From: Aphanothece sp. CMT-3BRIN-NPC111
GTDB lineage: Bacteria > Cyanobacteriota > Cyanobacteriia > Cyanobacteriales > JAHHGU01
DNA length: 64,000 nucleotides
Direction: 5' to 3'
Assembly: GCA_019359765.1 (NCBI GenBank)
Contig: JAHHGU010000019.1
Coordinates: forward strand, 21,998-85,997
Shown: one piece after another, positions 28,564 to 37,925 of the stretch
How positions within the stretch are numbered: position 1 is the stretch's first letter
Layout of the letters: each line of letters begins with the position of its first letter
Program-made: the position numbers and the translations under genes
Notes under the pieces: generated by a model
Seen by the model: only the letters and a program-made list of their open reading frames with translations
What the model was told of the DNA's origin: nothing
Database searches by the model: none

Positions 28564-29092
28564 CTGTGCCATTAGGCATAGTTACCGACTTTAATACGGC
28601 TTCACTCAAATCGGTGTCAATCACAGCAGTATACGTCAGATTTGTATTATTCAAAACTGCTCCAGCTAAATTTGCTTTAACCATAATGGCTCCAGTTAGA
28701 ATCGCACCAATTAGCCTGGCTCCAGAGAGATTAGCGTACCTTAAATTGGTTTGACTCAGGTTTGCCTCATGTAGTCCGGCGCATTTCATGTTGACCTGCT
28801 TTAAATTGGCTCCCCTAAGATTTGCTCCAGCGAGATTTGCTCCACTTAGATTAGCCCCCTCTAAGTTTGCCTCACTAAGATCTGCGTCCTTGAGATTTGC
28901 CCTTGTCAGATCCGCTTCATGTAGGTCTACTTGACGCAGGTTAGCTCCCCTAAGATTGGCTCTACCTAGATTAGCTTTACTGAAATTAGCTCCATTTAAA
29001 AAAGCAAAGATTAGTTTTGCCCGGTAAAAATCTCTCTGGCTAAAATCCCTTTGTCCTGCTGTATACCGCCTTTCCAATTCTTGAACATCCAT
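28553..29092 (-). CDS. Pentapeptide repeat protein
   Basis: 179 residues, of which about 30-170 are tandem A(D/N)LXX pentapeptides (roughly 27 units such as ANLGRANLRGANLRQVDL), predicted to fold as a right-handed quadrilateral beta-helix. No signal peptide or membrane helix, so cytosolic. Start at the ATG 29092 (MDVQELERRY). Cyanobacteria carry many such proteins and most have no known function; nothing here points to gyrase protection or another specific role. Confidence 0.88.
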   Translation of the reverse strand: MDVQELERRYTAGQRDFSQRDFYRAKLIFAFLNGANFSKANLGRANLRGANLRQVDLHEADLTRANLKDADLSEANLEGANLSGANLAGANLRGANLKQVNMKCAGLHEANLSQTNLRYANLSGARLIGAILTGAIMVKANLAGAVLNNTNLTYTAVIDTDLSEAVLKSVTMPNGTVNE

Positions 29093-29959
29093 ATCAGCTA
29101 TCTCCTAGTTATTTTATTCACTTTATAAGAACTTGCCATCATCTACTGAATTTAGAAAATTACCCCTATATATCTGACAACAATTAAATAAGCTTGTTAA
29201 GCCTTACTTAATTCATAGTTTTTTTATTGGTAATAAACTAACTAATTGCAAAAATTAATATCCTCTATCTTTTGGAAGAATATGACAGTTTTCAATCGAA
29301 CGAATAAGGTATAAAGTGGAGAAAGAAACTTTTAGTGCCAAGCGCTTACGAAAAGTCTTACTTGATTTGGCAAAAAAACTTTTTAAGCAACATTTATCAA
29401 ATAGAAAAAGTACAATGTTTTCATATTTTTCTATAACTAGATTTTTTATACAAAAATTATTTGTCGTTTATGTGTCAAATATATGTCAATGCTTATATGC
29501 TAACTTTGACAATTTTAAATTAAATATTTTCTATAAAAAAGCTAATTTATAACTTGCACATCTCTCTAAGGGCATATTTATTTGTAAAGTTTAATAAGAC
29601 TATTCCGGCTCAAAAGCAGTTTCCCGCCATAGCGGCAAAACCTTCTAAAGCTCCGCTGATTGACTGGGGAGTATAAAAAGCCGTGTATGGTCTTGTTATG
29701 GTGATAGGAGCGTTCAGCAGAAAACTAGAATACGCCCTTACTTTTCTTTTAAGCGCGATCGCACTTTTTCTATTTTTCGCTGTTTAGGAAGTAGATAGAA
29801 AAAGCTTTTGATCTAAGCAGTGAAAACTCCCAAATCCCAAATCCTAATCTGCAATAGTGAGATTTAATATTTCCTTATTTTATTTAAGGATATTTAACTC
29901 AAAACTCAAAATTCAAAATTTTTAACTTGTTTGCCAGCCGCGACGTTTAGACCTATCGG
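29093..29959. other. Long AT-rich intergenic region, no supported gene
   Basis: 867 bp between two leftward genes. It is very AT-rich, especially 29100-29560. A 78-codon frame at 29316-29552 (+) is lysine/phenylalanine-rich low-complexity sequence without a ribosome binding site; not called. The end (29828-29925) carries AAATCCCAAATCC and AACTCAAAACTC-type short repeats. No RNA gene recognised. Confidence 0.55.
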
Positions 29960-31006
29960 TTACAAATTTTGTTGAATGTACTCTAATATTCCCTGCGCGA
30001 TCGCACTAGCCATTTGACTTTGGTAATCGGCGGAAGCCAGCCTGGGACCTTCTTGAGGACTGGTAACAAAACCAACTTCCACCAAAACTGCTGGGATATT
30101 GTTATTCCTCAACACATAAAATCTTGCTGTGCGGACGCCTCTACTAGCAACATTAACGTTATTGAGAACGCTATTTTGAATTGTCTGAGCAAGACGTTTG
30201 CTGTTGCTACCGTAATAGTAAGTTTCCAAACCATTGACATCTGGACGCTTATCAATAGAATTGGCATGGATACTGACAAATAAGTTAGCATTTGCCTGTT
30301 TTGTCATTGTCACCCGTGGTGCCAGCTCTACGAAGTAGTCAGAATTTCGCGTCATCTTCACTTGGACGCCTTGTTGCTCTAGCAGGTTTGTCACCTGTTG
30401 TGAAATTGACAGGACAATGTCTTTCTCAAGTATTCCTCCAACGCCTGGAGCGCCGGAATCTTTTCCGCCGTGACCGGGATCGATAATTACTAAGATACGC
30501 TTTTGATTGACGTTAGGTAATTGCTCTTGAGGAATGGCATTTCTAGGTATTTGTAGGGGAACTGAGCTAAGAGGAGGCGTTTCTCCTCCAGGAGGATTTC
30601 CAATTTGTGCTGTTGTATCCCTTTGAGCAGTGGGAAGAAGCACCGACCACTGTTGTGGTGTTGTTCCTTTGACTACAACTTTCTTGGGGTCTAGCGTATA
30701 ACCAGGAGCTAACTCAATCACTAGGCGAGCAGTGGTGTTGTCGAACTGCCCCACTCGCAAAGAGCGAATTGCACCCTTATAAAGCTGAGTTACTGTCTGT
30801 CTGTCAAAATTTGTACCTGGCAGATCGATAATCAACCGTGTCGGGTTGGTCATCAGTACTGCTTTAGGTTGAATCCGAGCGTCTGTTGTAAATAGCAGTC
30901 GCTGCCCAGCAGCGTCATAACGCCAAGATAGGATTTTTGCTGCTTCGGCAGGTAGTGAAAACAAAAAAACACTCAAGCAACTAAGTAGTAGAAAGTTTAA
31001 CTTCAC
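29960..31006 (-). CDS. amiC: N-acetylmuramoyl-L-alanine amidase with AMIN domain
   Basis: 348-residue secreted cell-wall hydrolase. Residues 1-22 form a signal peptide (hydrophobic LLLSCLSVFLFSL, then AEA cleavage). Residues 24-125 are an AMIN domain, which directs amidases to the septum or wall. Residues 169-346 are an Amidase_3 domain with all zinc ligands and the catalytic glutamate: H179 (DPGHGG), E194 (EKDI), H247 (SIHAN), E310 (VEVGF). In cyanobacteria such enzymes cut septal peptidoglycan and, in filamentous species, form septal nanopores. The symbol rests on family resemblance; cyanobacteria often have several copies. Standalone gene with long flanks. Confidence 0.92.
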   Translation of the reverse strand: MKLNFLLLSCLSVFLFSLPAEAAKILSWRYDAAGQRLLFTTDARIQPKAVLMTNPTRLIIDLPGTNFDRQTVTQLYKGAIRSLRVGQFDNTTARLVIELAPGYTLDPKKVVVKGTTPQQWSVLLPTAQRDTTAQIGNPPGGETPPLSSVPLQIPRNAIPQEQLPNVNQKRILVIIDPGHGGKDSGAPGVGGILEKDIVLSISQQVTNLLEQQGVQVKMTRNSDYFVELAPRVTMTKQANANLFVSIHANSIDKRPDVNGLETYYYGSNSKRLAQTIQNSVLNNVNVASRGVRTARFYVLRNNNIPAVLVEVGFVTSPQEGPRLASADYQSQMASAIAQGILEYIQQNL

Positions 31007-31745
31007 TTCGTCAAGCTCTTTTGAAAATGTAGGTTTCTAATATTAAACCAGAAAGTATTTTTTTTTACTATTTATGCTTATACATTGCCATACAAGCTGC
31101 TACAAAAACATGATTTACGCCTAAGCAAGTTATGTAGGGGAATTTTCTCATAGTTGCGGATTCAGAACACCATATATAGAGGCAATGAATAAGAAGCTTT
31201 GAAAATAGCTGTGCATTTTTGGTTTTCCATAAGCCAAACTAGGGGTTTAAGACCTGATCTTCATTAATTACGAATTACGTTGGCGTAGCCTGCACAAAGC
31301 AAGGCTACAAATCACGAATTATTTGCTCTTAATTTTATTAATTCATCCTTAAATTACAGTTCACCCCTTGTTTAAATTACAAAATTGTAATTTAGATAGC
31401 TAGTTTAAATCTTGGTACAGGCGATTAATATGGTGTCCGCGCTTATTACCCCTAATAAAAACCGATTGACCCTTCGACTATGCTCAGGGTCAACTTGATT
31501 AGGTGTGGCGATAGTTGGTGGACTTGTATGTCTTAACTTCTTATAAGTAATTAGTCGGCGTGGATTAGCCCTGCTGGAGCCGTAGAAGCCATTGCAGCTA
31601 CCTACTATCGTGCTAGCCATGCGGCTATTCACTAAGTCGCCTTAGCTCTGGGGGGGTTAGCTGTGGTAGTGGTACTGGTGATTGTGGCTCGTCCGTGGGT
31701 TCTCAAACATACTAATAGCTCCTAATAAGGAGCCGGAAAAACTGG
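31007..31745. other. Intergenic region with a hairpin and a decayed open frame
   Basis: 739 bp. At 31285-31308 there is a 7-bp inverted repeat (GTAGCCT/AGGCTAC), flanked by ACGAATTA motifs. At about 31564-31731 the plus strand reads like a degraded coding sequence: ISPAGAVEAIAATYYRASHA, an in-frame stop, then a membrane-like VALALGGLAVVVVLVIVARP tail. I cannot name the parent gene. A minus-strand frame at 31405-31632 looks spurious. Confidence 0.45.
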
Positions 31746-32852
31746 CTACTTTATCCACCCTCCCTGAATCTTAAGCCCTCGGCTTGCCATTGCTTGTTCA
31801 AATAAATTGGTTGGCAGCGCCTGTTCTACAACCCAGACACCAGGTTTGTTGATTTTCCCATCCAGCATTAGCTGGGCAATACTTCCAGTGCCATAGCCAG
31901 CAGCTAGTGATGTATTTTCATGCACTAAAGTTGAGCAATAACCCACTGGCTCCCCATCCTTGCTACCAGTAACTTCCGAGCGAATAGCCACCCCCATGCC
32001 GCTGAAGCGGTCAGTAAAATCGGTCATGCGGTGGCTGACGTGAGCCAGAAACTCGATGACTGCTGGATTTCGTAGCCAGCTTGCAGGCCACCAATGGGCA
32101 ACACTCCAAGTAAGGTAATTATAAAAATCGGGAACTGTACCGAACTTAGTAATTACGGTTTTGGCAGGGAAGGTTTCTGGAAAGGTAAAGGTTTCTGGCA
32201 TATCGAACCAGTAAACGCCTGTGCGACCATAGGGGGCTGGGAATTCAATGGTTTCGCGATCGCTATACGGCTTCACCATCTGCCACTTACCATCCATCCA
32301 AGCTTCAAATTGAGTTCGCAAACCCAGAAACGTGGTTCGCATTACCGTGATACCAGCACCACCTGACCCCGCTACAACATAACTTAGATGAATGCGTTCT
32401 ACTTCATCCAGCTGCTCAACGCCCTGTAGCACCATGCTATTGGAAATACCAGGAAAAATGCCGCTGTTAGCGATCGCAGTGATTCCAGCCGCCTCAGCGG
32501 CAGACTTACAGTCGAGCGCTTTGCGGGTAAAAGACCGATGGTCGCTAACATCCAGATAGTTTACGCCCTGTTCAATACAGCTTTTGAGAACGCTGGCATC
32601 TCGGTAGTGAAAGGGGCCAGCACAGTGGATAACTAGGTTAGAGGCAGCAACGGCATTTGTCAAACCTTCCCGATCCGCCAAATCCAAAGCCAGAAACTCC
32701 ACTTTCGCTCCCAGCTTGGAACTAAGTGCTTCTCCAGCATCTGGGTGACGACCAGTAACGGTAATTTTGGCATCAGTGTGGGCAATCAGATCTTGCGCCA
32801 CACTGCTGCCAATTCGTCCTGTCCCCCCAAGAATCAAAACTCGATCTGCCAT
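31746..32852 (-). CDS. Saccharopine dehydrogenase-like NAD(P)-binding protein
   Basis: 368 residues. The N-terminal Rossmann fold has ILGGTGRIGSSVAQDL (residues 6-21) and the second-strand TGRHPDAGE. The rest resembles the saccharopine dehydrogenase-like (Sacchrp_dh_NADP) family with a C-terminal alpha/beta domain (SGMGVAIRSEVTGSKDG). True lysine-biosynthesis saccharopine dehydrogenase is not expected in cyanobacteria, and such proteins often act on lipids or unknown carbonyl substrates. It is on the same strand as crtO and 205 bp downstream of it, separated by a hairpin, so co-transcription is uncertain. Confidence 0.88.
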   Translation of the reverse strand: MADRVLILGGTGRIGSSVAQDLIAHTDAKITVTGRHPDAGEALSSKLGAKVEFLALDLADREGLTNAVAASNLVIHCAGPFHYRDASVLKSCIEQGVNYLDVSDHRSFTRKALDCKSAAEAAGITAIANSGIFPGISNSMVLQGVEQLDEVERIHLSYVVAGSGGAGITVMRTTFLGLRTQFEAWMDGKWQMVKPYSDRETIEFPAPYGRTGVYWFDMPETFTFPETFPAKTVITKFGTVPDFYNYLTWSVAHWWPASWLRNPAVIEFLAHVSHRMTDFTDRFSGMGVAIRSEVTGSKDGEPVGYCSTLVHENTSLAAGYGTGSIAQLMLDGKINKPGVWVVEQALPTNLFEQAMASRGLKIQGGWIK

Positions 32853-32996
32853 TTCTCAAAGATTGGTAACCTTGTACGGGCAGGTTTGACACCTACTCCT
32901 AGAGTTCATCATGTTTGCATCTCCTTCTTCATCGATAGCAAGAATTACTTTTGCTATACAAAAAGGATGAGTTCCACATGGTTCATTGCCTGCAAT

Positions 32997-33028
32997 CCCC
33001 CGCTAGAAACTTTATGGTTTAGCGGGGG
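32997..33028. repeat. Perfect 9-bp inverted repeat downstream of crtO
   Basis: CCCCCGCTA (32997-33005) pairs with TAGCGGGGG (33020-33028), and the loop can pair further (AAAC with GTTT). It lies 30 bp past the crtO stop in the direction of transcription. No T-run follows, so it may stabilise the mRNA end; similar hairpins mark the ends of IS200/IS605 elements, so an IS scar is the alternative. Confidence 0.55.
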
Positions 33029-33057
33029 TAGTTAAATAACCAATTACCATTCAGACA

Positions 33058-34752
33058 CTAAGAAGTTTTGAAGATCGACTCGAAGGTAGATTTGAGAGAA
33101 TTACCCGCATCCTTGAAAGTTTGGGCGATCGGCTGTTGTGTATGAATGAATATACGAGCAGCGTTACGTCCCGGCATCCCAGAAATTGATCCGCCCGGAT
33201 GAGTTCCGGCACCAGTGAGATACAGTCCATCAATTGGTGTCTTGTAGTTAGCCAACTCTGGCAAGGGACGGAAGAACACCATCTGGTCGAGAGTCATGTC
33301 GATGTGATAGTAATTGCCTTTATAGGCTCCCAGACGTGCTCCCAGTTCCGCAGGGCTTTCCACACGACGAGCGATGGTGGCTCTCTTAACATTGGGTGCA
33401 TAATCTGCAAGCTTATCAATGACGCGATCGGCAACTGAGTTTTTCAGGTCATCCGTCCAGCCTGTGCCATTTAAGCCAGTACCCTCAGCACCATCGATTT
33501 GATAGGGGGCAAAGTACTCAATCCAGACTGTGTGCTTACCTGGAGGGGCCATTGAGGGATCTAGCATCGTGGGTTGTACCACATACATAGAAGGATCTTC
33601 TAGCGGAATCTTACCAACAGAGGCGTCGCTGTGAGCAACCTCAACGTGTTTTACAGAGTCAGCAATCAGAACCGAGCCGATCAAGTATTCATCTTTGTGT
33701 TCGTGATGCTCAAAGCGCAACGGTTCGTCCATCGCTAAATCTATCTTCATGATGGTTTCATTGTTGTTAACGATGCGACGTTCCAGCCGCTCACGCAGTT
33801 CTGGATCAGCAGCATCCACATCGCTGTCATCCACTAGCTGCAAAAACAAGCGCTTGGCATCAATATTGGAGATAACACCCCGTTTAGCCCGGTATTCAGT
33901 GCCTCCAGCAACTCGAACTCCGACAGCTTTACCATCATCAATTAAAATTTTCTCAACGTGCTGGTCAGTGAGTACCTTTCCACCCAAGCTGGTAACTAAG
34001 TTGAGCAACGCCTTTACCAATTGCCCCGTACCGCCTCTAGGTCTTGCCATACCGGGGTTGTGACGCATTGCCATCATGATCGCACCGACAGCAATAGTTT
34101 TTTGGGAGGGAGGGGTACCGAGTTCAGCGGCTAGCCTTACTAAGGGTGCTTTCACAAATTCGGAATCAAACCACTCGTTGACGATATCTTCAGCGCTGGT
34201 TAGCATTGTGCGAATAAAGTCCAGGGTCTTATCTGGGGCACCAATAACCGAAAATAAATCTTTCAGCTTCTTAATGTCATAGTTGCCAATAATATCCACA
34301 ATTGACTTTGGCGGTGCATTAAATATCGGAATCATCGCTCCGATTACCTTTTGCCAAAATGCTGTGTACTCTGCGTATTTTTTAGCGTCACGCTCGCTAT
34401 ACCGGGCAATTTCCGCGCAGGTTTTTTCAACTGATTTGTGACCTAAGAAATACTTGCCATCGGGATGGGGACAAAAAACGACGGGGTCGCACTCTAGGTA
34501 TTCCAGACCATATTTCTCTAGTTCTAACTCCTGAACCACTGGACCGAGGTGAATAAACTCGTGGTCAATGGCGCATAGGTTGAACTTAAAACCAGGTGCC
34601 TCTTTAGGCATTGCTTCCTCAGTTGTCGCTGCGCCACCAGGAACAGAACGTTTTTCTAATAGCAGGACGCTATAACCAGCTTTGAGCAGGTAAGCGGCAC
34701 AGACTAGCCCATTGTGGCCTGCGCCAATGATGACGACATCGTATGCTTCCAT
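33058..34752 (-). CDS. crtO: Beta-carotene ketolase, CrtO type
   Basis: FAD-dependent ketolase that adds 4-keto groups to beta-carotene, giving echinenone and canthaxanthin in the membrane. From the ATG at 34752 it has 564 residues (upstream frame to 34875 is unrelated and out of family). The FAD fold is VVIIGAGHNGLVCAAYL (6-22) followed by LLLEKRSVPGG; the mid-region GMARPRGGTGQLVKALL and the C-terminal GLYLTGAGTHPGGSISGMPG are typical of CrtO/CrtI-like desaturases. The general architecture and the AIDHEFIHLGPV stretch match CrtO rather than the shorter CrtW di-iron type. Neighbouring saccharopine-like gene has no known carotenoid role. Confidence 0.88.
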   Translation of the reverse strand: MEAYDVVIIGAGHNGLVCAAYLLKAGYSVLLLEKRSVPGGAATTEEAMPKEAPGFKFNLCAIDHEFIHLGPVVQELELEKYGLEYLECDPVVFCPHPDGKYFLGHKSVEKTCAEIARYSERDAKKYAEYTAFWQKVIGAMIPIFNAPPKSIVDIIGNYDIKKLKDLFSVIGAPDKTLDFIRTMLTSAEDIVNEWFDSEFVKAPLVRLAAELGTPPSQKTIAVGAIMMAMRHNPGMARPRGGTGQLVKALLNLVTSLGGKVLTDQHVEKILIDDGKAVGVRVAGGTEYRAKRGVISNIDAKRLFLQLVDDSDVDAADPELRERLERRIVNNNETIMKIDLAMDEPLRFEHHEHKDEYLIGSVLIADSVKHVEVAHSDASVGKIPLEDPSMYVVQPTMLDPSMAPPGKHTVWIEYFAPYQIDGAEGTGLNGTGWTDDLKNSVADRVIDKLADYAPNVKRATIARRVESPAELGARLGAYKGNYYHIDMTLDQMVFFRPLPELANYKTPIDGLYLTGAGTHPGGSISGMPGRNAARIFIHTQQPIAQTFKDAGNSLKSTFESIFKTS

Positions 34753-35198
34753 AGATAATGATTCGATACCCGTGTTTATCCCAGATTTTAGAAAAGTTAA
34801 AAAGTGTAAAGGCTCTACCACACGAAAGAGATTGCTTACAGATAGACAACTGGGTGCTAGAGCTACGGGTACCACAAGAAAAGCGGAGACCTAAGTGCAG
34901 CTTGTTACGGAACACTAATTAGGATGATGCTTTTCCATGGATGGTTATAATATCATGTTGCCTAGACCCACTATCGAGATAAACTGACAGTACGCATGAA
35001 GTTATACTTAAATGTTGACAAGAAATTTTGGGTTTCAACTCCGACCTACCGCTAGGAGCTAGGCATCCTGATTCAATGGCTAGGAATAAGTTGCTAGGAG
35101 TGATAGTTTTGCTTAATTTGGAACGAACGATTAAATCAATATTTCTAATTGCGCCATTAACGCTTGCAGCATTTATAGCGAAGACTAGCAAAAGTTAA
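34753..35198. other. Divergent intergenic region crtO / STAS gene
   Basis: 446 bp with promoters for crtO (left) and the STAS gene (right). A 40-codon hydrophobic open frame (35076-35198, +) ends exactly at the STAS ATG (TAA-ATG). It has one membrane-like stretch but no ribosome binding site; it could be a leader peptide or chance. A minus-strand frame at 34919-35191 looks spurious. Confidence 0.45.
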
Positions 35199-35531
35199 AT
35201 GAATATAAGTCCTGTTGTTAAAGTTGTTCAACCTTCTGGAATTTTAGATAGTACCAAGGCGGAGTCATTTCGGAAAGAGATTCTCAACCATGTTGAGAAT
35301 GGGGCTGATATTATTTTAATTAATTTTAAAAATGTCACATTTATGGATAGTTCTGGTTTAGGAGCGCTCGTGCTAGCACTCAAAACAGTTCGTGCTGGCG
35401 GTAGCCAAATGTTAGTATGCTCAATTAATGAGCAACTAAAAACATTATTTGAGTTAACTAGTATGGATCGTGTTTTTACAATCTATGCGAACCAAGATGA
35501 TTTTAATAAGGCGGTACTTTCAAAAAAATAA
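35199..35531 (+). CDS. Anti-sigma factor antagonist, STAS domain (SpoIIAA-like)
   Basis: 110-residue single STAS domain protein. The phosphorylatable serine lies in TFMDSSGLGALVLAL (S at 51 or 52), preceded by the strand GADIILINFKNV. In partner-switching systems the unphosphorylated form binds the cognate kinase and frees the sigma factor or another target. The HATPase gene 126 bp downstream is the likely partner. No PP2C phosphatase gene is in the window, so the pair's switch input must lie elsewhere. Start at ATG 35199 directly after a TAA. Confidence 0.9.
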   Translation: MNISPVVKVVQPSGILDSTKAESFRKEILNHVENGADIILINFKNVTFMDSSGLGALVLALKTVRAGGSQMLVCSINEQLKTLFELTSMDRVFTIYANQDDFNKAVLSKK

Positions 35532-35657
35532 GTGCCTGCGAATTTGCTATTGGTGCTTACTAATAAGTGGATTTAAACCCCAAATTAATTGGTGGCAATA
35601 ATCCCCAATTCAAAATAGAATGCTTCTAGGTGAGCCTGGCTTGACATTACTAGCTTA

Positions 35658-36107
35658 TTGGTCGTTAAAGAAAAAGGTTTGGTGCAGTTGGAATTAATCA
35701 AAAAAACTATGCGGCAATTTCCGTCTGACATTAACGCACTAGACAAGGTTTTGTCATGGTTTGAGGAGATGAACCGACCCTTTATTCCCCAGAAAGTTTG
35801 GTTACAGTGTCAATTAGCTCTTGCTGAAGCGTTTACCAATGCCGTCCGTCATGCTCACAAAAACTGCTCACCAGATGTAACAGTTGAGATCGAAGTAACT
35901 CTCTTACCTCAATACTTAGAAATACGAATTTGGGACTTTGGACTACCATTTGATTTAGAAAAGCAGCTTAAAAATGTGCCTGAAACAGTGAATGAGAAGG
36001 CTGAGGGCGGGCGTGGTCTAAGGATTTTGCATCAAATCGCTGACGAACTAAGCTATACACGCACAGACCGAAATCGGAACTGCTTGTTGCTTGTAAAACA
36101 TTATTAG
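35658..36107 (+). CDS. Anti-sigma regulatory factor, HATPase_c (SpoIIAB/RsbW-like)
   Basis: 149 residues if the TTG at 35658 is used; the GTG at 35682 or TTG at 35688 would shorten it by 8 or 10 residues, and none has a strong ribosome binding site. The GHKL ATP-binding site is intact: N box LAEAFTNAVRHAHK, G1 box IWDFGLPFD and G2 box EGGRGLRI. It is expected to phosphorylate the STAS serine of the upstream gene and to sequester a target in alternation. No membrane segment or sensor domain. Confidence 0.87.
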   Translation: MVVKEKGLVQLELIKKTMRQFPSDINALDKVLSWFEEMNRPFIPQKVWLQCQLALAEAFTNAVRHAHKNCSPDVTVEIEVTLLPQYLEIRIWDFGLPFDLEKQLKNVPETVNEKAEGGRGLRILHQIADELSYTRTDRNRNCLLLVKHY

Positions 36108-36397
36108 ACTAAAAACTCCTCCATAATCTCCCAAATAACGGGTAGTAAATATCAAATTTGCTTGATTTAATACAACGTTAAGACAAGGTTTCTGGTTAAG
36201 GATAGTGTCACTAATTAATGCATTTGATATAAATTCCCTTAAAGCAACTTTTACAGGCTGACTATTCCGCTATATATATGCCTAGCCAGCTAATTCCGGC
36301 TATAGTTTAGGCTAACGACAAAATCACTCAGAGGTGCTGAGTTGTTTGTCAATAAATCTATTCAATTTATCCAGCACTGTCTTTTATTACTTCTCCA

Positions 36398-36955
36398 ATG
36401 TCTGAAACATTAATCATCGTTGATGTGCAACTAGGTTTTATCAACGAATTCACCCATCACATCCCACAACGAGTTGCCCGTTTAATCGAGCGAGATAAGT
36501 ATGCGCCCGTTCTGTTTACTCGCTTTATTAACACACCAGATGGACCATACCAACGGTTCCTCGATTGGCACAGCTGTGACGCTGAGCCAGAAATTAACAT
36601 TGTCCCAGAACTAGAACCTTGGGCAAAACCAGAAAGAGTGTTTTCTAAGCAGGGGCTGTGCGGGATGCCGGATAATCTAGCTTCCTACATTAGCGAGCAA
36701 AATATTGAACGGGTGTTCCTCGTGGGCATTGATACGGATATGTGTGTGTTAAAAATGGCAATGGATTTTTTTGACATAGGCATTGAACCCATCGTCCTTA
36801 CTGATTGCTGCGCTAGCACGGCAGGCTTACAGGCACACCTAGCAGGACTGGCGGTACTGAGCCGCAATATCGGTGCCCAACGTCTGCGTGACGCTGGTCT
36901 TTCTGGTGGGTTCTTGGCTGCGCCCGTAGAGCCTAGCGGGGAAGACAAAGTATGA
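36398..36955 (+). CDS. Isochorismatase-like cysteine hydrolase
   Basis: 185 residues of the isochorismatase-like fold. The catalytic triad is visible: D9 (IIVDVQLGF), K84 (FSKQGL) and C116 (TDMCVLKMA). Members hydrolyse amides or imides such as nicotinamide or ureidoacrylate; which one here cannot be told, since the metal-binding histidines of nicotinamidase are not apparent. The C-terminal 20 residues are disordered. ATG at 36398; isolated gene with AT-rich flanks. The 3' flank holds a piece of the widespread ACCACAGATGAACACAGAT dispersed repeat (36997-37015). Confidence 0.85.
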   Translation: MSETLIIVDVQLGFINEFTHHIPQRVARLIERDKYAPVLFTRFINTPDGPYQRFLDWHSCDAEPEINIVPELEPWAKPERVFSKQGLCGMPDNLASYISEQNIERVFLVGIDTDMCVLKMAMDFFDIGIEPIVLTDCCASTAGLQAHLAGLAVLSRNIGAQRLRDAGLSGGFLAAPVEPSGEDKV

Positions 36956-37160
36956 ATTGATTAGACTTGTTGCAAAAATAATATTTGTTTTTACCACAGA
37001 TGAACACAGATAATGAGGAAGATGTTTATCGGCTGTGTGCAAAATGTTTATTGAGTTTATCCTACTAGTTGGGCTACAGGATAGGAACTGGGATGTTTCT
37101 CTAGCCACCTTTAGTAAGGGTAGCTAGGGGGAATTTATACATAATTCTGTTAATTATGAA

Positions 37161-37925
37161 TTAGGTAGTAAATAAGTTATCTATTATTAAAGTCTCACGG
37201 TCGTTAACTATTTGGCTTGCAGGTTCTTCCAGTAAGTCTTGATGTACGACTTCTTGGTATTTTATTGGTTGAGATGGGGTTGGCTCTCGAGCCATTGGTG
37301 AAGCTCTATTAGCTGATTCTCGCTCAGGTAAAATTATCTTTTCCATTAAATATTCAATCGTTTTTTGCTTGAGCCAACCTCTGGCTACCAAGATTTCGCC
37401 GAAACGGACTCCTGTTGCCCTTTGATCGGCTAACGCAACCTCTACCTGCGCTTCACTTAAAAGCTCTGCTTCAACTAGATAAGCACCAAGATGTTTAACC
37501 TCGGCACTGGTAATTGTAGGAAGGTAGTTTGGGATCGTCTCCGGTTTTGTAGGTGTAGGCTTTGGTATAGGCTCATCTTGAACAACCACTGGGTTAGTTA
37601 CTGAAGCTACTGGCTCAGATGACCTAGCATCAAATATCAGTGTAAATTCATCAATCCATGCCGAGAATTCTCTGCCTATTTGCCGTCCGTAGACTCTCAC
37701 AGTTTTGATGGTCTCAACTTCCAAGTCCGCTATCCTCTGGCGAACTAAGGGGATCAGTGCCTGCTTATTTGGAGTGTGTGCTGCTTCCAGCATCACGTGT
37801 AGACAGCTATCTTTCAGAGCGACTTTGACAGTAATACCCTTGGATTTTAGAAAGCGGTTCATCAATGCAGTAATCGCTCTCGGATTTCCTTGCTTGGCAA
37901 CCTCTAGGATGTTCTGCTGAGTCAT
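37161..37925 (-). CDS. Cyanobacterial protein with GspE/MshE N-terminal-like domain
   Basis: 254 residues. Residues 1-100 form a small alpha/beta domain with the repeat-like ITALMNRFLKSKGITVKVAL. A proline-rich linker (about 105-135) follows. Residues 138-205 resemble the MshEN/T2SSE N-terminal domain (HLGAYLVEAELLSEAQVEVAL, then GEILVARGWLKQKTIEYLME), a fold that binds c-di-GMP in MshE-type secretion ATPases. The rest is disordered. I infer a possible adaptor in type IV pilus or c-di-GMP signalling; there is no ATPase here. Alone on the minus strand with 420 bp upstream. Confidence 0.7.
   Translation of the reverse strand: MTQQNILEVAKQGNPRAITALMNRFLKSKGITVKVALKDSCLHVMLEAAHTPNKQALIPLVRQRIADLEVETIKTVRVYGRQIGREFSAWIDEFTLIFDARSSEPVASVTNPVVVQDEPIPKPTPTKPETIPNYLPTITSAEVKHLGAYLVEAELLSEAQVEVALADQRATGVRFGEILVARGWLKQKTIEYLMEKIILPERESANRASPMAREPTPSQPIKYQEVVHQDLLEEPASQIVNDRETLIIDNLFTT

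Noticed and set aside
29316..29552. 78-codon AT-rich frame
   Set aside because: Low-complexity Lys/Phe/Asn sequence expected from AT-rich DNA.
31405..31632. 75-codon minus-strand frame
   Set aside because: Opposite the decayed plus-strand sequence; no ribosome binding site or domain.
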